From positions 1 to 64,000 of the forward strand of contig PFXI01000079.1 in the NCBI GenBank assembly GCA_002791575.1: 64,000 nt of DNA, given 5' to 3'. The translations under genes and the position numbers were made by a program. This DNA is from Zetaproteobacteria bacterium CG_4_9_14_3_um_filter_54_145. Its GTDB lineage: Bacteria; Pseudomonadota; Zetaproteobacteria; Mariprofundales; Mariprofundaceae. A model generated the notes under the pieces. The model saw nothing but the letters and a program-made list of their open reading frames with translations. It made no database searches and was not told the DNA's origin. Shown here piece after piece: positions 44,871-55,752 of the stretch (the stretch's first letter is position 1; every line of letters begins with the position of its first letter).

Positions 44871-46507
44871 GCCGGATCAACCCACTCACGCAGTACCTTG
44901 TTAGCCCGTTCCGGCTGTTGAGCAATGCTGTGTCTGACCTGTTCCATGTTGGCCAGACGCGTATACGTGGCATCCGATAATTGTTGTGGCCCGCCTAGGG
45001 CCGGCTTGGTTGCGGCGACTTCTGGGCCGGTTGACTCCTGAATACGTTTTGCCAGTGGCCGTAACACGAACCACCCCAGCAGTATCAGGGCCAGTGCGGC
45101 AATGCCATAGCGTGCTGCCTGCATGTAAAATGCTCTGGCTTCTGCTTCATCCAGTGCGGTGCCGTCAGCCTGGCTGGAAATATCCACCAGAGGCATGCTT
45201 TGCACGCTGACAGAGTCGCCCCGATCTTCATCAAAGCCCATGGCGCGCTCAACCAGTTTTTGAATTTCGACGAGTTCAGCCGCGGTGCGCGGGCTGAATT
45301 CCTTTACGCTTGTGGCATCTGTTTGGGCATGGCCACCAACAATAGCTGCAACCGACAGCTTTTTAATATTGCCAAAGGGGACGATACGGTGCTCGCTGGT
45401 GCTGCTGATTTCATAGTTGTTCACATCTTCACTGTGTTTGGCAATATCCTTTGGTGCCGAGGGCGCAGCTGCATCACCCGTGGCCGGGTTTGCGCCGGGG
45501 GTGTTGGATGCAAGCCCGGGCACGCCGACAGCGCTGCCGGAGGTAGATGTGTGAGACTCGTTGATCGCTTTGCTGCTGCGTAGTACCTGCTCATCAGGAT
45601 TGTAGCGCGTACTCTGCTGGTCGATAAATTCCCGATCGATATCAGCGGATACACGCACGACAGCCTGGCCTTCTCCGACAATCTGCTCAAGCATGCCTGT
45701 CAGTCGCATCTCCATACGCTGCTCCAGTTTGGTCTGGTACTCCTGCAAGGTTTGACCTTCACTTGATGGCGACTCTTTTTCGCTACTGGATAACAGTGAG
45801 CCGGAAGCATCAACTACCGTGACATCCGTGATATTCATTTCAGCTACGCTGGCGGCAACTAGATTCTGAATGGCCTGTACTGTATTTTTAGGTAAACGCT
45901 GACCACCTGAAACCTGCAGCATTACCGAGGCAGTAGCCTTGCGATCACGCTCGGCAAAAGCGGACTCCTTGGGCATAACCAGATGCACGCGCGCTGATGA
46001 TATCTGTGGCATCACTTCAATGGTACGGGCCAACTCGCCCTGCATTGCACGTTGCAGGTTTATTTTACGTGTGAAGTCACTGAGTCCGAACTCGTTACTT
46101 TGATCAAATACTTCAAAGCCGGTTTTGCCGCCGGGTGTTATGCCCTGGCCGGCCAGCTTCATGCGTACCTGATAGACCTGACTCTCCGGCACCATGACAG
46201 TGCCGCCACCTTCCAGCCGGTAAGGGATATGTTCTTTTTGCAGCATCTCCACAACTGTGGCGGCATCTTTTTCCGCCATGCCGGCATAGACAGCCCTGTA
46301 TGGCTTTTCAGATGACCACAGAACCAGTCCGAGAAAACCGGCCAGCATCAGGCTGGCTGCGGCAAACAGCATCATACGCCGGTACTTGACCAGTACTTGC
46401 GGGATCTGGATGTTGGCGCCATCCGCGGCTGCGGATTCGGCACTGGCTTCGATCGGGGAGGAGGGATTCATCCCCATCGGGTTACGGGGGGTTAATGCAT
46501 CAGCCAT
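44867..46507 (-). CDS. fliF: Flagellar MS-ring protein FliF
   Basis: YRAVYAGMAEKDAATVVEMLQKEHIPYRLEGGGTVMVP, YQTKLEQRMEMRLTGMLEQIVGEGQAVVRVSADID. Confidence 0.95.
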   Translation of the reverse strand: MADALTPRNPMGMNPSSPIEASAESAAADGANIQIPQVLVKYRRMMLFAAASLMLAGFLGLVLWSSEKPYRAVYAGMAEKDAATVVEMLQKEHIPYRLEGGGTVMVPESQVYQVRMKLAGQGITPGGKTGFEVFDQSNEFGLSDFTRKINLQRAMQGELARTIEVMPQISSARVHLVMPKESAFAERDRKATASVMLQVSGGQRLPKNTVQAIQNLVAASVAEMNITDVTVVDASGSLLSSSEKESPSSEGQTLQEYQTKLEQRMEMRLTGMLEQIVGEGQAVVRVSADIDREFIDQQSTRYNPDEQVLRSSKAINESHTSTSGSAVGVPGLASNTPGANPATGDAAAPSAPKDIAKHSEDVNNYEISSTSEHRIVPFGNIKKLSVAAIVGGHAQTDATSVKEFSPRTAAELVEIQKLVERAMGFDEDRGDSVSVQSMPLVDISSQADGTALDEAEARAFYMQAARYGIAALALILLGWFVLRPLAKRIQESTGPEVAATKPALGGPQQLSDATYTRLANMEQVRHSIAQQPERANKVLREWVDPA

Positions 46508-46519
46508 GACTGCCTACTC

Positions 46520-46825
46520 CTAAACCTGCATGCGTGAGATTTCACGATAGGCATCAACCAGTTTGTTACGCACGCCCATCATCATCTGGAATGAAAGGTC
46601 GGCCTTCTGTATGGCCAGCAGTGCTTCAGAAGTGCTGCCGCCCTTACCGAGGGCCAGGTCCTGAGCGGCACTGTTTGCCACCTTCGTGTCATTGTTCACT
46701 TGTTGGGTGTAGCTGTTCAACAGGGCCGCAAAATTACCGCCATTGCCTGCTGCGGCCTTGCCGGGATCGGCTGCCTTGGTTGCCTGTCCTATGCTTGATA
46801 GCGGTGCGTATCCATGGATATTCAT
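46520..46825 (-). CDS. fliE: Flagellar hook-basal body protein FliE
   Basis: C-terminal ALLAIQKADLSFQMMMGVRNKLVDAYREISRMQV. Confidence 0.95.
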   Translation of the reverse strand: MNIHGYAPLSSIGQATKAADPGKAAAGNGGNFAALLNSYTQQVNNDTKVANSAAQDLALGKGGSTSEALLAIQKADLSFQMMMGVRNKLVDAYREISRMQV

Positions 46826-46835
46826 GTTTGTCTCC

Positions 46836-47282
46836 TTAACGCAGCAATTCCAGTGATTTCAGAAACATGCGTTTAGATGCTTCCATGGTTGTGACATTTG
46901 CTTCGAAGCTTCTAGCCGCCGAATTCATGTCAACCATCTCTTCTACAGGATTGACGTTGGGCATTTTCACCAGTCCGTTCGCATCGGCATCGGGGTGAGA
47001 TGGGTCGTAGACCTCGCGAAAAGGTGTTTTGTCCTGGGCGATATACGCAGCCTTCACTGATTGTTGCCCATTGGCCTGAAAGCTGCTGTTGAACACCTGT
47101 GAAAACGGCTGTGCAGGCGATACAGCCTGAAAGACAACCTGCCGGCGACGGTATGCTCCGCCTTCACTGGTGCGGGTGGATTCGGCATTGGCGATGTTTT
47201 CAGCCACGATATCCATGCGCGTGCGCTGAGCTGACATGCCCGCCGCGCTTATATGCATTGACGATAACAGGTCATTTGCCAT
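46836..47282 (-). CDS. flgC: Flagellar rod protein FlgC
   Basis: ISAAGMSAQRTRMDIVAENIANAEST..., PNVNPVEEMVDMNSAARSFEANVT. Confidence 0.95.
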   Translation of the reverse strand: MANDLLSSMHISAAGMSAQRTRMDIVAENIANAESTRTSEGGAYRRRQVVFQAVSPAQPFSQVFNSSFQANGQQSVKAAYIAQDKTPFREVYDPSHPDADANGLVKMPNVNPVEEMVDMNSAARSFEANVTTMEASKRMFLKSLELLR

Positions 47283-47677
47283 TAGCGGCTAGCCTCCTTG
47301 ATGGTATTGGCCAGGCCGCTGAGCTTTCCCTTGAGCAGGCCCATGGTCATCTCGTACATCAGCTGGTTTTCACTCATGCGTGCCATCTCTTTTTGCATGT
47401 CCACATTATTACCATCCATGCTGGCGGTGGGGGAGCTATCAAGAATACTGACAGATAAATGCGAGCTGTCAGTTTCGCGGATATGCATGGGGTGAGTGGT
47501 TCTTACGTCATTGTGGCCGGTTTGTCTCTCAGCGAGAAAGTCGGCAAACGAGCGCTTGTCAGTGTGAAAATTCGGGGTGTCGGCATTGGCGATGTTGCTT
47601 GTTAATACGCCCTGTACCTTCTCCCTGGCAATGAGAGCTGATTCCAGTTGCGGAAATGTGTTGCCTAACATATTCAT
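47282..47677 (-). CDS. flgB: Flagellar rod protein FlgB
   Basis: LIAREKVQGVLTSNIANADTPNFHTDKRSF. Confidence 0.93.
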   Translation of the reverse strand: MNMLGNTFPQLESALIAREKVQGVLTSNIANADTPNFHTDKRSFADFLAERQTGHNDVRTTHPMHIRETDSSHLSVSILDSSPTASMDGNNVDMQKEMARMSENQLMYEMTMGLLKGKLSGLANTIKEASR

Positions 47678-47736
47678 GACGATTCAACCCTCCTGCACGT
47701 TATCTCATCCAGGCCTGTTTTTTGACACGCCTGATT

Positions 47737-49092
47737 TTACTCAGCAAGCGACATGCCAGATTCGTAAGTATGTAGTTTATTGCGCAGGGTGCGTATGCTG
47801 ATACCGAGCAATTGCGCCGCTTCCGTACGGTTGCCTTTGACGTGTACCAGCGTCTTCTCGATCAATGCGCGCTCCATATCGCGGATGCTGACGCCAGCCT
47901 CGACGGCATCGCCGGATTGCTGCAGATCCGTTGCCGCTTGCGGGCTCAGCGCTTCCAGACAGAGATGTTCCGGGCGCACGGTGTTATCCACGGCCATCAG
48001 GAATGCCCGGTGCATACAGTTTTCCAGCTCACGTGCATTGCCCGGCCACGGGTAGTATTCAAGGCTGTCGGCAGCCTCATCACTCATGACAGGTGCGGGG
48101 CGACGGTACATATCGCTGAAGCAGTGCAAAAAATGCCTGGCAAGAGGAAGAATGTCGCTTTTGCGCTCGCGCAGGGGGGGTAACTGAATGGTGACGACAT
48201 TCAGGCGGTAATAGAGATCCTGCCTGAATGTGCCCTCCTGTACGGCTCTGGTGATGTTTCGATTGCTGGTGGCGATCACACGCACATCGATTTTGACCGG
48301 TTTGCTGCCCCCCAGTCGGTCCACTTCGCCCTCTTGAAGCACGCGCAGCAGCTTGGCTTGCAGGTGGACGGGCATCTCCGTGATCTCATCAAGCAGCAGG
48401 GTGCCTTCATGCGCCAGCTCGAATTTACCCGGCCGGGCGGTCGTAGCACCGGTGAACGCACCTTTTTCATGGCCGAACAGTTCGGCCTCCAGTACACCTT
48501 CAGGAATCGCCGCGCAATTAATGGCGATGAAATTGGTCCTGTTGGAACAGGCATGTACAAAGCGGGAGAGGCGCTCCTTGCCGGTGCCGGATTCGCCTAT
48601 GACCAGAACTGATGCATTGCTCGGTGCGATCAACGCCACCCGATCCAGCAGGCGTCGTGTTTCGATGTCTTCAGTGACAAAGGCATTCTTTGTATCTTCT
48701 TTAGCCGGCTGTTGTGCGCTGGCCTGTTTGGCCAGTGCGCTCTGGTGCCCGCTTTTGCGGATGTAAATTTCCAGCACATCATCCGGTACCGGGATCAGGC
48801 GGTAGTCTATTGCCCCCAGATGCATCAGGTCTGCAGCGCGATCGGCATTACCGTTGTCGGTAAGGATCACGACATTTGCCTGTGGTGAGCTGTCAAACAG
48901 GCGGCGAACCAGGGCGGGTGATGTCATATTATCCCATATCAGGATCAACCCGTCCTTTGCCTCGACCGGCTGCTGGCTGTTTGCCATCTGAGCTTCAATG
49001 CGGGTATCAGGCAGTAATTTCCCCAGCTGGATACGCAGTTCAGCTTCCAGATGCTGGGGGAAGTCGATCATGGTGATGTGTGACAGGCTCAT
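47737..49092 (-). CDS. Sigma-54-dependent flagellar regulator, FleQ/FlrC-like, with degenerate receiver
   Basis: [34 protein letters not shown], Fis-type HTH (GNRTEAAQLLGISIRTLRNKL); next to flgBC-fliEFG. Confidence 0.87.
   Translation of the reverse strand: MSLSHITMIDFPQHLEAELRIQLGKLLPDTRIEAQMANSQQPVEAKDGLILIWDNMTSPALVRRLFDSSPQANVVILTDNGNADRAADLMHLGAIDYRLIPVPDDVLEIYIRKSGHQSALAKQASAQQPAKEDTKNAFVTEDIETRRLLDRVALIAPSNASVLVIGESGTGKERLSRFVHACSNRTNFIAINCAAIPEGVLEAELFGHEKGAFTGATTARPGKFELAHEGTLLLDEITEMPVHLQAKLLRVLQEGEVDRLGGSKPVKIDVRVIATSNRNITRAVQEGTFRQDLYYRLNVVTIQLPPLRERKSDILPLARHFLHCFSDMYRRPAPVMSDEAADSLEYYPWPGNARELENCMHRAFLMAVDNTVRPEHLCLEALSPQAATDLQQSGDAVEAGVSIRDMERALIEKTLVHVKGNRTEAAQLLGISIRTLRNKLHTYESGMSLAE
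47743..47758 (-). promoter_or_regulatory. Predicted sigma-54 (-24/-12) promoter for the flgB operon
   Basis: Minus strand TGGCATGTCGCTTGCT; GG-N10-GC spacing; about 65 nt upstream of flgB ATG. Confidence 0.7.
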
Positions 49093-51053
49093 GGTTTTTC
49101 TCCCAGTAGTGTGCCGGCCTGCAGGTCTGCCAGCTCCAGCTTAGCCAGTACGGCAAAGCGGCCGGCATCTTTATTCATAGTCAGCTCCTGCAATCGCTGC
49201 GCACCCTCTTTCAGCTCACCTGTATGCAGCTGGCATACGCCCATGTGGTACTGCCATGCGGCATCGCGCTGCTTGTCAGGAATTTGCAGGTACTGTCTCC
49301 GGGCTTCGCTGAATTCAGACGCATTGAATAGTGCCTTGGCATGATTTAAAAGTCCCAATGCCTGATCCGAGCCGGCGCTGTTTCGGTACTGCTGCCAGTT
49401 GCGCGCGGCGGTGTGCCATTCATGCATTGCTGCCGCAATATCTGCCTGAGTGAGCCAGAAGGAGACTGTCGATTCCACGGTGAGGTCGTCCGCACTGACA
49501 CGGGCCAGCGTCTGTCTTGCCCGCTCGGGCTGCTTCTGATGCATGTGGATACGAGCGATGATGAGCATCATTTCCGGTCGATAGATGCTGAACTGGTTGC
49601 GATTAAGCCAGTACATGATTTTGTTTATGCCGTCATTATCCTGACGGTCCATCCACAGCTTTGCCAGTTCAACCATGGCCTGCTGGCCGCGGATGCTGGT
49701 TTTGTTGTCGGTATAGATCTCCTGCAACAGATCTTCGGCGGCGTCGAACAGCATCAGCATGCGCATGGCATGGGCGATATCTATCTTCAACTCGGCAGCC
49801 TCACCCCGTGGTGGCTGCAGCTGCGGATATTTCCGCCAGATGGTTGCCGCGCCCAGCCACTGCTGGCTTGCAAGCTGGGCTTTTAATGTGGTCTGCAGCC
49901 ATGTGGCCCCTTCGCGTTTGGCGGCGCTGGCGATGCGCGGGTCGGTGGAGGTGGCGGCATGGGCGAAGGCCTCGAGAGCCGGTGCTTGCCCGATGTTGTC
50001 ATGGCCGGAAAGATCGATACGTGTCCATAGTCTGGCCAGATCCAGCATGGCTTCATCTTCCAGTTTTGATAGCTGGTTACTGTCGGCGACCTGTTTCAGA
50101 GCCACCATGACCGGCACAAGCTTCTCGCGCTCTTGCTCATGCCTGCTCTCCAGCATCAGCTTGCGCATAAATGCCCTGCGGCCGACACCAGTTTCTGCCT
50201 GCGTGCTTGCCAGTATACCATACTCCTTGATGGCTCTGGTTATGCTTGCTTCGTGTTTGCTTAATATGTCAGCTCGGATCAGACGTATGCCGGCGGCCAG
50301 ATGCGTGCCGATATTCCGGTCTATAAAATCTTCTGCGAGTAGCAGTGCCCGGTCATCCTCGCCATGTTCATGCAGTAGCCTGATATAGGCGGCATAAAGG
50401 TACTCCTCGTCGCTCAATACTGTCGGAAACAGCTTGAAGACCGTGCCCAGATTGTCATAAGCGGCTTCGTTACGCTCTTCTCCGCGATCCACGATGGCCA
50501 TCCAGGCCATGCCAATTGCCTGCTCACGACTTTTTGCGGCAACCTGTAGCCCGTATTGCAGCAGATCGCTGCGCGCATATGCATAGTGTTGCTGATCGAT
50601 GTGAATGCGCGCCATCATCAGCCATGCACGGCGTAGATTGGCGGGTTGCTGATCTTTGGCGATGATTTCACGCAGGGCGGTCATAGCCTGTTTGTCGCTG
50701 CCTGCCTGCCGCCATATCCAGGCGCGCTTCCATCTGTATTGGGCTGCACGCGGATGATCCGGAAATTCGTGCAGTAGTGATTCGATGGCCCGGGTCGCGG
50801 CTTCAGTGTGTTGAAAGTGTTGATGTGTGGTGCGCATCTCTTCGGCATCGGCAATCAGGCTAAGCAGTTCGCCCAGTTCATCGCGATTCAAATCCTGCTT
50901 TTTCAGCAGTTTTTGAGCGGTATGGATCGCCTGATCCGGATCGCCATTGCCCAGAAAGATACGCGCCGCCTGCACGCGGTCACTGCTGGATGCGGTGGCG
51001 TGACCGGGCAGCAGTATCAGGAGAGGGATAATAATGAGTAATAGACGGAACAT
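49089..51053 (-). CDS. Exported TPR-repeat protein
   Basis: Signal-peptide-like MFRLLLIIIPLLILLPGHATA at 51053 (track starts at a TTG, 51068), many TPR-like helices; ATGA overlap with the FleQ-like gene. Confidence 0.7.
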   Translation of the reverse strand: MFRLLLIIIPLLILLPGHATASSSDRVQAARIFLGNGDPDQAIHTAQKLLKKQDLNRDELGELLSLIADAEEMRTTHQHFQHTEAATRAIESLLHEFPDHPRAAQYRWKRAWIWRQAGSDKQAMTALREIIAKDQQPANLRRAWLMMARIHIDQQHYAYARSDLLQYGLQVAAKSREQAIGMAWMAIVDRGEERNEAAYDNLGTVFKLFPTVLSDEEYLYAAYIRLLHEHGEDDRALLLAEDFIDRNIGTHLAAGIRLIRADILSKHEASITRAIKEYGILASTQAETGVGRRAFMRKLMLESRHEQEREKLVPVMVALKQVADSNQLSKLEDEAMLDLARLWTRIDLSGHDNIGQAPALEAFAHAATSTDPRIASAAKREGATWLQTTLKAQLASQQWLGAATIWRKYPQLQPPRGEAAELKIDIAHAMRMLMLFDAAEDLLQEIYTDNKTSIRGQQAMVELAKLWMDRQDNDGINKIMYWLNRNQFSIYRPEMMLIIARIHMHQKQPERARQTLARVSADDLTVESTVSFWLTQADIAAAMHEWHTAARNWQQYRNSAGSDQALGLLNHAKALFNASEFSEARRQYLQIPDKQRDAAWQYHMGVCQLHTGELKEGAQRLQELTMNKDAGRFAVLAKLELADLQAGTLLGEKP

Positions 51054-51136
51054 ACGTGTTATTTGCAAGATTCATGCCGAAGTAGCTTGTTGTGGATGCC
51101 GGCGCCCGGCAATAGTGCAATAGCCCCGTTTGTTGT

Positions 51137-52528
<1,392 letters not shown>

Positions 52529-52647
52529 GCCCTGTAGCTCCCTTGTCGTCCCTCTTGATAAAGTCAAAATAATGACGGCGCGCATGCGAAAAGCAAGCAT
52601 TTCTATGTCAGCGGATGATTATCATGTTTAAAACCTGACGCTCTGCC

Positions 52648-52687
52648 CTGCCTGATACCGTACCCGCTCACGGGTTGCGTCAGGCAG
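52648..52687. promoter_or_regulatory. Nested inverted repeat in a divergent intergenic region
   Basis: Outer CTGCCTGA/TCAGGCAG, inner ACCCG/CGGGT. Confidence 0.5.
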
Positions 52688-52811
52688 CTGCGCAGTTTGT
52701 CGATGGCTGCTGTCTTCGTGATCGATTTAGGGTTAAAGTTGTTTCTGTTCCAACCGATAGATGTATTCGCAGGGTTTTCGGCGCGCGGCGACTTGCAGAG
52801 GAGGTATTAAC

Positions 52812-53057
52812 ATGGCTATTAGCGTACAATCTGTTGATGGTTTAATTTATCGTCTGTTGCAGCAGAACAGCAGCAGTTCCTTGAAGGGTGATGTCCAGGC
52901 GCCTGAAAAAGCGGGCCGTGATTCGGTTGATATCTCATCGCAGGCAAGGGATCAGCAACCGATGCACTCTGTCGAGCCATCTGTACATACCCCGAAAGGC
53001 AGTGGCGGGCGCTCTTTGGAGTCACACTTGCTAAGCCTCTATAAGTCGAACAATTGA
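52812..53057 (+). CDS. Small hypothetical protein
   Basis: Strong SD (aggaggtattaac) before ATG 52812; 81 aa MAISVQSVDGLIYRLLQQNSSSSLKG...; precedes a receiver gene. Confidence 0.6.
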   Translation: MAISVQSVDGLIYRLLQQNSSSSLKGDVQAPEKAGRDSVDISSQARDQQPMHSVEPSVHTPKGSGGRSLESHLLSLYKSNN

Positions 53058-53071
53058 CCGGAGGGCCGGAC

Positions 53072-53560
53072 GTGGATTGTAGCCGCTTGTTGCTGGCAGA
53101 GGATGATGAGGCGCTGGCCTCTCTGCTGGAAGAGTATCTGCAGGAAGCAGGTTATGATGTTGTTGTGTTCCGGCGTGGCGATACCGCTCTGGCAGCAATG
53201 GAGAATAGTCATTTTGATCTGGTGTTGACCGATATTGTTATGCCGGGGGCCGATGGCTTGTCGTTGCTGGCATATGCGCGGGAGCATAAGCTGGATACGC
53301 TGGTCATATTGATGACAGGCTATTCCGGTATAGAAGACGCTCTGCATGCGGTGGATAAGGGGGCATATGATTTTGTCAGTAAACCGTTCCAGTTGCCTGA
53401 GATTCGGGTGCGTCTGGATAATGCGGCCCGATACCAGCAATTATTGCGACGATGGCAAGAAGTCAGTGGAGAGGTGACCGTGCAAAGTGATGTGAAGGGC
53501 TCTAGCGGTTCGGCGGCTGTCAAAGCTTACGGCCAGCAAACCGGAAAAGGTTGGCAATGA
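53072..53560 (+). CDS. Response regulator (receiver domain)
   Basis: LLLAEDDEALASLL...LVLTDIVMPGADG...VSKPF; GTG 53072 with SD ggaggg. Confidence 0.87.
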   Translation: MDCSRLLLAEDDEALASLLEEYLQEAGYDVVVFRRGDTALAAMENSHFDLVLTDIVMPGADGLSLLAYAREHKLDTLVILMTGYSGIEDALHAVDKGAYDFVSKPFQLPEIRVRLDNAARYQQLLRRWQEVSGEVTVQSDVKGSSGSAAVKAYGQQTGKGWQ

Positions 53561-55146
53561 TGCTGCGCTTGTTGATCGTAGAGGACCAGCCGGCGGTTCG
53601 TGAAGTGGTGGCTGAAATAGCAGCAGAACTGGATACAGGCGGTGCTGATTCGGGTGTGGAAGTGATGCAGGTGCCCTCCCTTGCCGATGCAAGAATGGCG
53701 CTCTGTTCAGAGCAATGGCAGGGCATGATTACCGATATGAGCCTGGGTGATGGTAATGCGCTGGAAATGATTGCCCAGCTTCGGACAGAGGGGGTTGCCG
53801 TTCCTCCTGTTATTTTAATGTCCGGTTTTCTTACCGCAGCCCGAATGGCTCAGGCCGTTGATCTGGGGATTGAGCATGTACTGTCCAAGCCGTTTTCTCC
53901 TGATGTGTTGCTGGAGTGCCTGAACAAGTTGTTTTGCAGTGATGTGCAGTCCGAGCAGCCGTCGAACAGGGTGGCACGCTCTTCTGATCGTTTATTGCCG
54001 GAAATGTTTGATATGGATCGTCGACTGGGTCTGGTCTACCGGATGTTTGAGGAGATGCCTGCGCATCACGATGTGTCCGAGATCTGCGCCAGTGCATTGG
54101 GTTTGGCTATAGAAGTGGTGCATGCTGACGGTGGCTATCTGGCTCTGTTTGAACGTCAGAGTCAGCAGCTGGTACAAGTCGCTGCTGACGGTATGGCGTC
54201 GGCTGTTGGCTCATGTCATCTGGATGATACCTGCTTTCAGGCCCTGATCAATGGTCATGATGAGCTGCTCCAGGCTGGTGTGGATGGTATGGGCGGGGTT
54301 TGCTGGCCCGGTAAGCAGGAGGCAAGTTTTGTCGCGGTTCCGGTGCGTTTGCAGGGGGTGGCGGTAGGCGTGCTGTGTCTGCTGCGTCCCGGTGAGGTGC
54401 CGCTCAAGAGCGAAACACGTCAAATTCTTGGCTTGTTGGTTAAAAAGCTGGATACCTTGCTGGATAATCGTGCGGTGCATGCCGCACTCGCGGCAAATAT
54501 GCGTGAAACACTGATTGCGCTGGTGCGTTCGCTGGAAGCACGTGATCGTTACACGCGCGACCACTCAGCCAGAGTGGGAACGTTGTCGGCTATTCTGGCT
54601 CAGGACCTGGGGCTGGATAGCGACCATGTGGACCTGATTCGTACGGGCGGATTGTTGCACGATATCGGCAAGTGTGGTGTCCCTGATTCTGTGCTGCTCA
54701 AGCCCGGTCGTTATACCGATCAGGAGTTCGCCATTATGAAGGCCCATCCGGCAATTGGTGATAATATCCTCGCCAACATGGATACCATGGTGCGCGAACG
54801 TCAGATGTTGCGCCACCATCATGAGCGATTCGACGGTTATGGTTACCCGGACAGGCTCGCCGGCGAGGATATCCCGTTTGATGCGCGCATTGTCTGTGCG
54901 GCGGATGCTATCGATGCGATGACGACGCATCGTGTTTACCGTATGGCCAGGCCGCTGTCATTCTGTCTGGAGCAGCTGAAGGCTAATTCTGGCACGCAAT
55001 TTGATCCCCGGGTGGTAGAGGTCGCGATTGCCGCCATCGAGCGTGGCGATGTGAGGACACAGGCTGAAGCCAGTCATCAGCCTGATGGCGTGATGCCATT
55101 GTCGGCTCTAATTTCGGTAAAAACAGAGGTGCGCAAGTATGCCTGA
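53551..55146 (+). CDS. Receiver-GAF-HD-GYP c-di-GMP phosphodiesterase-like protein
   Basis: RLLIVEDQPAVRE; GLLHDIGKCGVPDSVLLKPG; HHERFDGYGYPDRLAGEDIP. Confidence 0.9.
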   Translation: MAMMLRLLIVEDQPAVREVVAEIAAELDTGGADSGVEVMQVPSLADARMALCSEQWQGMITDMSLGDGNALEMIAQLRTEGVAVPPVILMSGFLTAARMAQAVDLGIEHVLSKPFSPDVLLECLNKLFCSDVQSEQPSNRVARSSDRLLPEMFDMDRRLGLVYRMFEEMPAHHDVSEICASALGLAIEVVHADGGYLALFERQSQQLVQVAADGMASAVGSCHLDDTCFQALINGHDELLQAGVDGMGGVCWPGKQEASFVAVPVRLQGVAVGVLCLLRPGEVPLKSETRQILGLLVKKLDTLLDNRAVHAALAANMRETLIALVRSLEARDRYTRDHSARVGTLSAILAQDLGLDSDHVDLIRTGGLLHDIGKCGVPDSVLLKPGRYTDQEFAIMKAHPAIGDNILANMDTMVRERQMLRHHHERFDGYGYPDRLAGEDIPFDARIVCAADAIDAMTTHRVYRMARPLSFCLEQLKANSGTQFDPRVVEVAIAAIERGDVRTQAEASHQPDGVMPLSALISVKTEVRKYA

Positions 55147-55711
55147 GGCAAAAAAGGATCACGGCAGACAGGATTTTCGTATTGACGATATCATCCCTGT
55201 TGGTGACAAAAAAATGACGAAAAGTCAGTTTGACCTGTGCAAAACCAAGGTTAGTGTGCGTGCCCGCCAGAACAGTATGCTGCAGCAGATGGTCGGCAGG
55301 GATATCTTTGCCGGAGATGAGCATGCGGGGCTCAGCGCTGAAGTGGCCGTGGCACTGGAGTCACTGGATTCCAAGCTCAACTATCTGATTGGCGTCAATA
55401 TGCTCAACGATGCCAGCCATTCGGATATGCAGGAGCGACCTGTGAACCTCAGTGTGACCGGGATCAGCTTTATCAGTGACGGTACTTACAAGGTCGGCGA
55501 CTTCGTACAGGTAAATCTGATGCTGCCCTCTTTTCCTCCTTCCATCATGGAGCTCGTCGGTACGATCGTGCGCGCAACCAAGATGTCGGACGGACGCATG
55601 AGAATCGGTACCCGCTTTTATTATCGCTGTGATGATGAAGAGGATACCATCGCCAAATATGTTTATCGGCGGCATCGTGAAATGATCCGCACCGAAAGCA
55701 GGAATGAATAG
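55139..55711 (+). CDS. PilZ-domain protein
   Basis: ERPVNLSVTGISFISDGTYKVGDFVQVNLMLP...RMRIGTRFYYRCDDEEDTIAKYVYRRHRE. Confidence 0.8.
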   Translation: MPEAKKDHGRQDFRIDDIIPVGDKKMTKSQFDLCKTKVSVRARQNSMLQQMVGRDIFAGDEHAGLSAEVAVALESLDSKLNYLIGVNMLNDASHSDMQERPVNLSVTGISFISDGTYKVGDFVQVNLMLPSFPPSIMELVGTIVRATKMSDGRMRIGTRFYYRCDDEEDTIAKYVYRRHREMIRTESRNE

Positions 55712-55725
55712 GTAGAGGAATAAGG

Positions 55726-55752
55726 CCCGGGGCAGTGTCCCCGGGTTTTTTT
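55726..55752 (+). terminator. Rho-independent terminator after the PilZ gene
   Basis: CCCGGGG-cagtgt-CCCCGGG followed by seven T. Confidence 0.9.

Noticed and set aside
51064-51079. Sigma-54-like CGGCATGAATCTTGCA (minus) before the TPR gene
   Set aside because: Correct GG-N10-GC spacing, but the implied start site falls on the TPR ATG (51053), giving a leaderless mRNA; likely coincidental.
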